NCBI GenBank assembly: GCA_941918925.1
Contig: OW799233.1
Span: 145,764,223 to 145,828,222 of the forward strand
Direction: 5' to 3'
DNA: 64,000 nt
Source: Phyto melanocephala
Lineage: Eukaryota; Arthropoda; Insecta; Diptera; Rhinophoridae
The position numbers were made by a program, and so were the translations under genes. A model generated the notes under the pieces. The model was given only the letters and a program-made list of their open reading frames with translations. It was not told the DNA's origin and ran no database searches. Positions within the stretch are counted from its first letter, which is position 1, and every line of letters starts with the position of its first letter. Positions 1 through 12,000 of this stretch are shown here, in pieces.

Positions 1-224
1 ATTGAGAAATGTCAAGTGAAATGCAGAAAACAAGTTTAAAGACTTCACCTTCAACATGGGCCCTTAAAATTTAATCACTCTCTACAAAGAAAGTGATACA
101 TATTTTATTATAAAGAGATTATTTCATAGCGATTAACAAAATAATAAATATTGTGCTTTAAATGTACACAAATTGGTGGTGGGTATAAAAGATTCGGCAC
201 AGCCGAATATAGTGCTCTTACTTG
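1..224 (+). mobile_element. Helentron-like element, subfamily A, 3' part only
   Basis: The window opens inside this element. It matches the last ~225 bases of the full copy ending at 43654 almost base for base, including the blocks AGTGATACATATTTTATTAT and AAAATAATAAATATTGTGCT. It ends with a GGTGGTGGGTATA-type box, a short hairpin (ATTCGGC, 3-nt loop, GCCGAAT; here the stem has one change), then TAGTGCTCTTACTTG followed by T. These are the end features of non-autonomous rolling-circle (Helentron/DINE-like) elements, but the class is inferred from termini only because no Rep/helicase is present. The 5' end lies outside the window. Confidence 0.7.
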
Positions 225-3200
225 TTTTTTTTTTCAGAAAATAGGGAGGAGGGATATTAAAAGAAAAATGTTGACTAGCAAAATATAATACACTACAAAT
301 TGCGTACAATAAATGTACATATATATATGGGGCAAATATTGAAGGTAAAAATTAACCCATTTCAACCCCCTTAATAATTATAGATAATGAAGCAAGTAGT
401 ATACATAAATTATTAAACAATTTAAATACAGTAATGCCCCATCAGTATGGATATAAATTATTATCAAAGTTTTTGGCCGGAAATAATAACGCAAAATGGC
501 GTATAACAATAAACTTAAAATCCCGGCTAAGCTAGGATGTTGCGCCAATATCCAATATACCTGATTGTGAAGAGTACTATCAGATTCGCCACGACCGAAG
601 TACTACACAAATGAATGTTAGATAATTTATTTTCCCTATATTTTAGGAAGCTGATTAGCTACAATTTTGGGGTTTTTGTTTTTCTACCTTTAAATGAATA
701 CACATTGAATTCTGAAAACCGACTTTACCTATATTTTCATAACACCTATGACTCTTCAAGACAGCCACTTAGAGGAAAAGTATTGTTTTGGCTTGTTCTA
801 CAAATATTAAGCGTAACTAGACTTTTTTGTCGTTCACTGTTAGTAATATGTATAAAATTAGGTTCACTATAATAATATTTAATTGACTAATAAACAAATA
901 ATACAGCTATTAAAGCTATTACCACTTGATTTGTTCTTTATTTTCTTATTTATTTTATACTTTATTTATACCCTATATCAGTAATAAAATAAGTGAAATA
1001 CATTAGTTTCTTATTCTTCATGTAACGTTAAGAAATATTTACTAATTGGTGAACCTATTTAACATTGGTAAATTAAGTTAGTTTTTTTTTATTTATCTGT
1101 ATTTTGAAAACAGATCCCAGCTGTTAATACTAAAATTAATTCATTATTTTTAGACACAATTTTATGTTTCGAAATTTGCTATATATTTATAACAAACAGT
1201 AAAAGGTGAAACAAAACAAACTTTGTTAATAATCGTATAAAAAGTAATCGATAATTTTATTACTCCATATAAAAACAGAGCATTGAGTCAACAGTAATAA
1301 ATTTAATAATAATTTTAAACAGTTGAAATTGATTATATACTTTGTATGGGCGTCGAACTGTGCATCTTCATTACGTCCTGGAATCAAACGTGTGTGCCAT
1401 GTTTTTAGTTAATCGGTTTATTGAAAGTTCAAAAGCTGTCGCAATATTTGAATTATATCAACTAAGTGCAGCTACAGCCACTTGCACCAAGGCATATTAA
1501 TTTATCAGGTAATTGCATATCGGAAAGAATTTTTTTGTTAATATTTTTTATATATGAAGTTTGACTCTTGAAATTAATGAGAGAGGAGAGAAAATTCTTT
1601 TTTTTATCTTTAGATTTTAACAGCTTAAATTTAAAAATAAGTGTAGAAAAAAAATCAACTGACCAAACAAGACTACCAAATGAATAAATGTGCCTTACAT
1701 TTTTTAGGATTTTAAGAATATTTATTAATCACATTTAATTAGTTTTACTTTGCACTTTAAACTAAAAATTATCATGTTATACCAAAAACTTAAAAAAAAA
1801 ATCAGACAAACCATCCAACCTTTAAAGTTGTGTTTAAATTAAAAAATTTTACCACTTTTGTTCCGATCAGACCAAACTACCATCTCTGGCTGCAAGTACC
1901 ACAATTGTTTTCAAGCATTTGGTTTAATTGTGATTTTGTTTTGTTATAAATTATAGTCAGCACTACGAAATTATTTTTGCAAGAAAATTTTTAAAACCAC
2001 AAAAGATTGCAAGAATCGAACCATTCAATTGATGAGGAAAGGAGTTTGATTATTTTTATTGGCATACTTCTTAAGTTAACAATTTAATTATTATTGAACA
2101 AATGCTAAACGATATTAGGAAAATTTATTATAATACGAACTAATAAAATTTTTAATTTTAACTGGTTTGTGATTTTTCATTGTAAACTTATTAAATATAT
2201 TGCTCGTGCCGAAAAACATAATGGAGGGTATTGAAAATTTCATACATCTTAATATAAAATTTTGACTTATTTTTCTCTATGCTGCTCTTAATTTCATAAT
2301 AGAATATTAAATAATAATGATACCCATAGAGTTACGTTGATGACTGAAAATAAATAAAAGAAAATCATATTTCGTTTTTATCTTTTAAAATACCATTACA
2401 TTTTATTGTATATGTAATAAACGAACCTACACAAACACATACAACAACAGCAAGCACTAATGGAACACGTATTCAAATTTACTGTAAATAGAGATTTGCA
2501 TGTCTGGCATAATTTTGATTATATGTTATTTTTTTTAGCATTTTCTACACTTACTGTAGTTAGGCGGACGTACTTTTCTTCTTCTTTTCTTTTAGCTCCA
2601 ATTAAATTTAAATGAAAGTGCAAAGAAAGTAACGTAACAACACAAATTGAAATAAAAGTCTTTATTGTGTTTGTGTGTTGGAAAACTATAAAAGAAATAT
2701 TTATGTAAATTTAATATGCACTTTCACTTTATTGTGTGATATATTCGTACAATCAAAATTACTAAAATATTTATGCAAAACCAGCTGCTAAAGAAGTCAT
2801 ATACACGTGCTCTATTCTGGCTAATAAAAATGTATAAAATTATTAATTTTTTTATTCTCTAAAATATAATGAGATTTAAGCAGGTTTGCGAAATAAAAAA
2901 AGCTAAAAATTTGATTTATTTTATCTGACTGATTTAGCGTGCTTTTGTAGTTTATATATGTCTCAGTTTTATTTTGACTTAACAGAATATAGCATCTAAA
3001 AAATAAATGGAATTTTTATCATGAATATAAAGATTTTTCCGATACTTACTTCTTATCAGTTAACAGAATTTTAAGAATATGAAGATTTCTACGAAATGTC
3101 AAACATTTTAAACTGAAGTATTCTTGGCACGTAATTTATGTTCGAGGGTACAATCAGTCGTCTACACAATATTTGAAAGTTGTTAATATTAGAGTTTTTT

Positions 3201-4295
3201 AGACACATATTTTTTTTTTTTGACAGATGACAGATGATGATAGAAAATAATATATAATAAAAAAATTAAAAAAAACCTGCTCAATATCAATTAACAAAAT
3301 TAAATTTGTAAAACATTTTTAATACGCAAAGTTTTACAACTAATAATATTATATAATCTGTTGAATAATCAGCTACAAATTTCACACAGCATTATCAAGT
3401 TCATTTAATAAAAAAATCACAGCAAATTCGTTTTTATTATTTATTTATTAATTTAGCAAACTCAAACTCTTACCGTAATAAATAAGAACTTTTAGGATTT
3501 GTATTATAAAGAGTTAAAAAGTTATTCCCAAAAGTTTGCAAAAATCATCTTAACAACTTGTGTTAGTCTGCGTAAAATTTAGTTCCAGAATAGCCCAGTT
3601 TCAAAAAAGAAAACTATTTGTATAAAACGTAAAACAAAAAGGGTTATCAAAGCACAACAGCGAATTATAAAACAAATAAAAAGTGTGGTTAGAATATCGT
3701 TAAGGTCACGTGATACCGCTAAAACTTTTTTTGTTGGAAACACTAATACTCAGTAAAGTTTTCTTTGTGTTAGACTGAGAAAATAAACTGCGTGTTATAG
3801 AACCATTTCCTTTGATTTTTCTTTTATTATTATTGTTATGGCTGTTAAAACACAAAACTTTGGAATAAAAAAATATCCATTGATTTACTTATAAATTATT
3901 ATTATTTTTTTCTCATTAAATGTTTGAACAGGTAGTGGGTAATAAGAAATAGAACTTTAAGTAAAGATATTTATTTTAATAAAATTTGTTATTTCTAATA
4001 ATAAATACCAGACATAAATGTATATAAAGATTATGGGGGCAGTAAATGTAAGAACAGTGAATAAAAATTAGATTTCTTCATGGAGGAAACATAAACACCG
4101 TTACAATGCACAGTGGTGCTAAAACTATTTTCAAATGGCTAGTCAAATTATACCAACAAAATATGTCAAATGAAACACAATATCACTGAAAAACAGCATG
4201 TCTTTGCATGAGATTTTTTACATGAATCTGAATAGTTTTTCCACGCTGATTTAAAAAATATATGCCCTTTTCATGTAGCAGCTCAAGTTTTGGAG
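225..4295. other. AT-rich non-coding stretch, no gene seen
   Basis: I see only low-complexity A/T runs, many stops in all frames and no domain-like peptide. The 85-codon frame at 615-872 is not recognisable and has ordinary AT-rich composition, so it is not called. The part from about 4080 to 4295 lies just beyond the reading frame of the minus-strand pseudogene next door and could be its 3' flank. Confidence 0.6.
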
Positions 4296-5285
4296 TTATG
4301 AAGTGACAGGATTTTTCATTGAAAATGGACATAGTTTAAGCTTAAAAAATTTATTATATATATTTATTCTGATTAAAATTTCCTTTTTTTTGAATTTTCT
4401 AGAGTGAGATGTTATATCAGTACTATTTTGAATGCTCCAACAATAATCACACATCATATGTTCATTCCAGTGCCCCTGATACCTCTCCTCCATAGTGCAA
4501 ATATCCTGGTGAAAGCGCTATCCTTGTTCCTCACTTAGGTCACCGAGATTTTAAAGAAAATAGTCTAGATGGCTGTGAATGTAGTGAAGCTTGATACTCA
4601 TGTTGCATCCAAGCCGCTGGAAGTCTATCAGCAACTATTTAACGTGCTGAATGTAGCCGTCATATTTCCTATTTTCCAAAAAAATCCTCACTACCCAAAC
4701 AAACTCTTTCCATACACATTTCTCTGATGCGATTTTAGAGAGTTCAAGGTCTCTGATCCAGTCATTTAGATCATCTCGATTTAGTGGTCAGGGACTACCG
4801 TAGCTATTAAAATCACTGTCGTCGTTTTCGGTTTGTCCGCTGCACTGGTCTGAATTTTGCGAAGATGTATATGGGTGCTGTGGTGTTGATGTGTCACTAA
4901 GACTCAAGACCGGTCTTATGGGAGATTTTAAGTTTGAATATATCCACTTAGAGCAATTTTTACGGTTTATTCCTATGATTTTCGTTACACAGAAATAACA
5001 GTCGTCATGATGGTTGGATGGTTTACGCCAAATCATAGGATCCTTGTATTTAAAAGTGGGTATTTTTTTGTTTGCCCACAATCGTAAAGATTCAACACAT
5101 GTTTTACATACCAAGCTTGGTATCCAAGGTGTAGCGTTTGACGGCAACGGAAACCCAAACTAGTCCAAGTATGTCTTTTTCACAATGTCCAAAAAATTTA
5201 AACGAAACTTTTGGAATATATATTCTCCACAAATAACACAAAAACAATCACGGTTATTTAAGCACGTCCTTCTTGAGGAAGACAT
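4296..5285 (-). pseudogene. Internally deleted pseudogene of a multi-copy arthropod protein family
   Basis: Reading the minus strand from an ATG at 5285, the frame gives an N-terminal part with cysteine pairs (CFCVICGEY, LVCKTCVESLRLW) and the block PMIWRKPSNHHDDCYFC. A linker follows, then LNDWIRDLELSK. The frame then jumps to the C-terminal block LGCNMSIKLHYIHSHLDYF and RFHQDICTMEERYQGHW, MMCDYCW. From general knowledge this order of motifs belongs to a repeated arthropod/vertebrate family of roughly 600-700 residues that is often annotated as uncharacterised and is probably derived from a mobile element. Here about half of the middle is missing without loss of frame. In-frame stops occur after YLD near 5160, after GSP near 4788, near 4635, after DYF near 4550 and before RFHQ near 4527, so it cannot make a full protein. 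The function of the family is unknown to me. Confidence 0.75.
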
Positions 5286-8200
5286 ACTAAAATTTTTAAA
5301 GGAACTAGTTAAGTTACATCGCTATAAATATAAACTATCGACTACTTATGTAAATTTTAAACGGTACATGTATCTCCCTAACTAGAGCTGCTACAAAAAA
5401 TCTGAGGGTAGATTTGAAATCAGTGCAGGATTTTTCATGACTTTTCTTGTACTTTTGTAAATTACGAAATCTTGAAAAATGTTATTCATATTGAACTAGT
5501 GCAAAAATTGTTGCTGGGACGTTTTGAAAACCAATATACGGGGTTAGAAAAAATTTAGCTGCTTAGAAAAATTTCGATATTTTTACATGAATAAAACTAA
5601 AAGAAACAAAAAAGGTCTTTTTCAAACCATTTACATTTTATTGTTTTTTTTCCAGCTGGGTACGTTAAAGCAAACGTTTAATTTGTGCATTATAAAACTA
5701 ATAATTTAAATTTTTTTTATTTTACTCACTTAAGCGAAAGTGAAATTGATTTGAATGTTTCGTGTAATTTCTTTTCATACTCTGACTTTAAGAAGGTAAA
5801 CAGGTGATCACTATGGTAAGTATGACAACTTTGGATCCCAATTTTTTTCAAATCGTTTGCTTTGAAATGCTTTCCATTACGAACACTCATTGTTATAATT
5901 CGTTACGTTTTAATGTCGTCAGTGCTTTCAAAAAGAATAAAATATGCAGCACCATAAAAAACAGTGGGGCCAGAACATATTGTCAGCGTCGATATATCCT
6001 TTTGAAGGAACCTTTAAATGATCAAATAAAAAAAAATTTAAGTAATGTCATTTATTGTCAGTATTCATATATACGATAAGGTAAAAGAATAAAGTCAGTA
6101 CAGCTTACAAACCTTAAAAACATTCTTGGTGTGTTAAGGTTTAGATGAGCAAACAAATTTTAATTTCAAAAGAAATGAATATTCTTTTAGTAAAAACGCA
6201 ATAAAAATGTAAATGTTATATATCAGTTAAGTGATAAAAAAAAATATTGTACTTAAATTAGATAAATATATTATATTTCGAACTTGTATTTGTGCTTGAA
6301 AGTAAAGTAGCGCTCACAATAATAAGCTTTAACATATGGTCTTTGCAATGCTCTAAAATATTTTTTAGCACCTGTTTAAAGTATAACTTTAAGGCTGGAA
6401 CAAGCGTTATACTCATCTTAAATATGACACCCATTACTTGGTTTATATTAGCTTGTAATAAAGCAGTGACATTTAATTTTTATGCATTAAACAATTTTTC
6501 GTCTGTTTGCTTCAACACCTCGAATTTCTTGAGGAGATAAATAATATTTTTAACTAAATTAAAATTTACCACTTGTTAATGTTAATCTTACAAAGAACAG
6601 ATTTACAGATATAATTTCATCAATTCTGTAGGTTGTTCTTTATTTGAAATTCCTTATGTTGACAACTAATTTCTTAAATAGATTTTGTCTTGGAACATAA
6701 AAATTTTAATAAATAACAATTTTTCATAAAAGCACACTCTCCATTATGTGGATTTTAATTTTGTTAAGCTATTAATATTAATAATATGTAAACATACACC
6801 AGGATTACATACAAGAATACATTTTACACATTCTATGTAACAAAATGTAAATATGGTTAATCAAATTCCATATGTTGTACTGTGTTACAGTGTGTATTAT
6901 AAATGGTAATATGTTTAAATTTAAATTAATAACAATTTGTAAATGCTCTTGATGAATGCCTTAACGATTTCAAAAACAGTACTTTTGACAAATTACGATT
7001 TTATGTAAGAAATGTAATCTTATGAAAGCAATCGGCTTATGAAACATTTTGTAAACCGTAAGTAACTAGCAGCTAGACCTTAATTAGAGCGTAAGGCATA
7101 TAATCAAAATACATAGAAACCTCTACCACTTTACGCTTATCGTTCTTATTTAGGTATGTCGGTAACTAGGCCACTGGTGTAACATACAGATAAACAAATA
7201 ATTATTTTTGTATTTGTTATTTGATTATTAATTTATTTTTTATATGTCGATGAAGTAATAAATATTAAAGTGTAACAATTTTCAAATGTGATGCGTTAAT
7301 ATAAATGCACTTGTATACACTTCACCTGTGGATTAATTCTAGTATTTAAAAATGTACCAACTACCACCCCCTCAATATCAATATCTTACGAAAGGACTTT
7401 ACCAGTCAAATACAGTAAGCACTGAATAAGTTAAAATCCAAAATGGCGAAATATAAAATAAAATATTTACTTTACACTATGTTCAACCCATGGGCGCTAG
7501 AAATTCTCAAAATAAATAAATTACTTTTAGGAAAAAGAAATACAATTTTGTTTAGTTTATAATATATGTATGAATACAAAAAAAAAGCATTTTAATTCCA
7601 TATCATATACAAAAATATTAGCGATATTTTTAAGTGTAAATTTTACACTTATGTGAGCAGGCTAAATATTATGTCAGAACTTTTATAAAGTAGTCAAAAT
7701 TTAATAATAGTCAAATTTAAATTTAGACAACGTTGGAAAAGCTAGCTCAGTATCTGCTCTAGTAATGTTTTTGAATTACTTGCCTTCCAGAGAAATAATT
7801 TCTAAATTTGGAAAATATTCAGTAAAGTCTAAATTAGTCATCTATATTTTGAGCTTCATCAATTAAATTTGGAAATAAATTTTATTTGACCAGCTAGTTA
7901 AAACTTTTTGCTAATAATGTTTAGCGGGTCAAGAAAAGAAAACTATAAAGTACAAAACAGTAACCAATGACAAAATTATTATTTAAATAAATGCCTTTAT
8001 TTGCAAAACCTTTTCCAAATTTAAAATTTCTACATACCTTGAACATTGACAAAGTTGTCTAATATCCTTTTTGTGCTAAACACCACTATTTTGCATTTAA
8101 ATGTAATATAATAAATGTGAATGTATGTTTGAATGTTTAGTTTTTTGTCACTTGATCACGGAACAACGGCTCAATGGTACTGAATAAAATTTTCCAAATA

Positions 8201-8459
8201 GATAACAATGTATGTAGCTGCGCAGACGAAAAAGACGGAACAAAAAAAAAGAAAAAAGTTTGTTGGAAAATATCTCAACTTGAATTTATGTACATTTAGT
8301 TATAAATTTTTTTATTTTAACCTTCATGTTTTATTTATTACGTGGGCGGTCAGATGTATTTGTACTAATATTATTTTTGTACTACTTTGTCCCTATAAAC
8401 AAGAAAAAAATGGTTATATAATAACATTTTGATTTTATTTTTATGAAAAGTTGAACGCA
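5286..8459. other. AT-rich non-coding stretch, no gene seen
   Basis: No recognisable gene or repeat was found. The open frames at 5804-6079 and 6292-6540 give unrecognised peptides in DNA of the same composition as the surroundings, and I do not call them. Confidence 0.55.
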
Positions 8460-9036
8460 ACTATTGTAAAAGCTTCAGTTTTTTTGTTGAGCATGATTTT
8501 CCGAAAATGTAAGTCGTGGAATGTGCATCGCCTACCGGTTTCTTACACCAACTGCAGATCTTGCGCGTTGTTTTATGCTTTCCCATTTCACATGCTTAAA
8601 ATCGCACAGGATGTATCGGCAGTTTATCGTCAGATATATCAGGAAACTGATTAATTGAAGAATATGAAAAAATTGAATTTGTTAAGCACCCTGGTTAATT
8701 TTGGTAGTGATTCGTGTTGGAATACAGCTTATTATCCTTGGATTTAAAATGCTAAACTCCGCAAGAACTTTCTGCCTTTGTCTGTTTGCTGAATGTGTTA
8801 ATTATTTTCTATGTAGATTATATATATACATATATACCATATTTCGCAGGCTTCGAATGTATGTATTGGGTAAATATGGTTGGTCCACGATATGCAAATA
8901 AATGTTCATCTATTGTTATTTCTCCACATGGCTTATAATATCTGCGACGATTTTGGTTCACTTGGTTCCGAATGGTTGAGATTGTTGCTGCTTTACCTTC
9001 CAGCAGTCGAGTTCCTCTAGTACGCAGCATTAGCAT
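8460..9036 (-). pseudogene. piggyBac-type transposase relic
   Basis: On the minus strand 9036-8818 encodes a segment with GEITIDEHLFAYRG followed by FTQYIHSKPAKYGI. This is the hallmark of the piggyBac catalytic core around a conserved aspartate (consensus of the type TVDEQLVxFRGR...KPAKYGIK). After a gap of unrecognisable sequence, about 8650-8480 encodes DDKLPIHPVRF and then KHKTTRKICSWCKKP, which resembles the C-terminal cysteine-rich zinc-binding domain of the same transposases. The region between the core and the cysteine-rich domain is missing or decayed, there are stops, and the N-terminal third is absent. It cannot be active. No TTAA-flanked terminal repeats were identified. The relic is different in sequence from the piggyBac element at 47982-49673. 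Confidence 0.75.
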
Positions 9037-12000
9037 ACACGTTATGCAAAAAAAAATTTTATATCTAGTTGTGTACTTATTTTACTTATCGACAGGTGGA
9101 AAGCAAAAATAAAAGCATACAAATAAACACAAATGCAATCTGTAAAAAATAAAGTTCCTTTGCACACAAATCTCATAGTGGCTACAAATGTAGACTACAG
9201 GCCATGAGATGGTCACTTTAAAAAAAATTGCTTTGGCACCTCGGAAATAATTATGTTTACATTATTAAATTAAATCTGCTTAAAACAAGATTTTAGGAAG
9301 CTACCAAAAAACTCAAATCTTTTTATTGACAGTAAATTGTTATTCGCAAATTTTTAATGAAAATTACTACAAATGTAGACTTCCGAACTCATTATCGTTA
9401 AATCAATTGCACAGGTCTTCAAAAATGTATAAATATACCGCAAAAAAAAATTTCAATACATATTTTTTCAACGTACAAACCTTTTTCAAACGAAATAGGT
9501 AAACTTAAATTTATTGAATATGTTCTCTACAAAACGTTGCTCTTTTATTAAGATAATATGAAGTCCACTTGCGCATATACATATATTAAAGAAATTTTAA
9601 CAAGGCATGTATAAGGTGTTAAGCATTGAAATTTAAAAAATCTTAATTTTAGGAAAAATATCTTCAAATCTACTTTTTATTCAGGAATCTTCAAAATTAA
9701 GGTAAAATCTTCATTATAGCAGCGCTGTCTCGACCTCTTTAGCTTGCTATGGGAATTTTGTTTTTGTTGCTTTTTCTCTTAAATATAAAATTTGTTTTTG
9801 GAAAAATATTCACACTAACTCAAGTTTTGTTTAAAATGTATTGCTGTTTAATATTTGCTACCTACTGCATCTTATTTAAACTTATTTTTGTTTAATTATA
9901 ATTTTGCTTTGGTATACTAAATGCTCATATAAGTAATTTCCTAAATAAGTTTTAATTTAAATAAAATATTTACATAAAGTGTACAAGCACACGTTTGTGT
10001 AATGTTAAATATTTTATACCACATACGCGTATTTTTTTAAATATTTTGAAATTTATATACTTACAACCATACCAACATATTAATACTTATAGACATGTAA
10101 GTGTATATGTTTACTACTTCATTTGTGTGTTAAATATTTTTTGCAATTTAATTGTTATTTATTTATATGTGTATACATATAACTTTCCTTTGCTTTTTTT
10201 TGCAAGTATCCACCATAGTTATAATTATGTTTAAGCTTGTAAAATACCATGGAGATTAATATTTAATTTTCTGTTTACCTACCGCTTAATTACAATTTTT
10301 TGGTTTGTAATTTGACCGCCTTTCATATACTGTGTAAGTAATGCAAAAATTTTAATTTTTTTTTTTTTTTGACTTTGCACACACTTACATTGTGAAATAC
10401 TAGTATGTAAACATTAACACATAAACATTTAACAACACAATATGCAGTCAAAAAACTTGCTTTATATTGTAGGCTATTTTATTTTTTAATATGAACCAAT
10501 ACTTAATTTTATAGTTGAACAGTTACTAAAACAATTTACAATATTTTACATTTACATAAAAGTGTTTATATTTAAGTATGCGCGTGTGTGTTCGCAGGCA
10601 TATTTGCTACAATTTCAAAAGTTGCTTCCATAACAATGCACAGTAGAGCAAAAAGTAAGTAGATCAATATAAAATACTAAAAATCTTCCTTTTATTTTAT
10701 ATAAAAATAAAAGTGACAAGATTTATTTAAATTAAATAGTTTTGTTACTTGTTTACAATAATCTGAATTATAGGTATTAATTTTGTATGTGTGCTGATGT
10801 TACGCGCCGCTTAGATTATAAAACAAAACAAACTTAATTTTATATGAAAGCCCAAAATAATCCCTAAACAAACGTAGTCATGCCACGTACAGAAACCAGA
10901 AGTAGAATAAAATATACTTGTATTAATATATGTAACAGAGTAATATATATGACAAGATGTAATGTCATCAAGGTACAATTGTTCCCTCCCTTTACGAAAA
11001 TAAATACGCCAATGACAATCAAAGTACCATGTTATTTTCCTGATTGTCCCTTTTATATAATCAGACTTACGATCTCCAAATCCTGTCATTCCCAAGAAAA
11101 TAACACAAAAAATTTAAAGATTCATTCTTAACAATCTCAAACGTAATATTTTTATTTATAAACTAAATATGAGTACTTAAAATATAAACTGAAAAATATT
11201 TAAATAGTATAAAAAAAATTATATATCTATATATGTATATAAACGTTTGCAAAGAATGTGAGAGAAAAAAAAAATAAAAATAAAAATACTATTGTTTATT
11301 AAAATAATTCATAAAACAAAACAAAAAGAAAAGAAGAGATCAATTCTCACATTGATAAGTAAAATTTTACAACCGCGAATATATGTAAGTGAGAAAGGAA
11401 ATACCGAAGAAGAAATTTACATTATTTGTTTTTATATTATTGATAATTTGGAACGAATGAATTGAAGAAATATGATTTATAATATCAAAGCAGAGAATAA
11501 TAAATTATCATTGATAATTAACGAAAAAGGTAACTTACAGAAATCGTGTTGTTGTTTAACAGCTGCTCAGTTCCTTAGTTGGGCCCAGCACAGGAATGGA
11601 ACGAAAATTTCTATATTTGGAAAGAATCTTATATTTAAAAAATAGTTGTATTACTCACTACTTACATATACATACATATTTATACAAAACAAAACAATAA
11701 AGAATAAAATGTTAGGGTTATCGAACAAGATTTTTTTTTATCTTTTTTTGAAAAAAAAACTAGATATAAATTTAATTTCTTTTTCTACTCTTCTACATTT
11801 TTTGCTTTTTATAATTTATGAAATTTAATTTAATTTAATTTAATTTAATTTAATTCAATTTAAATTTTTTTTTATACAAGAAAATATAAATTATTAATGG
11901 TGTGTCATCGTTAATGTAGAAAATTAAATAAGTTGAAAAGTATGGAATAACTTTGAGGATATAAATTAATGTTTTTGTTTTAATTTTTTTTTTTGATTTT

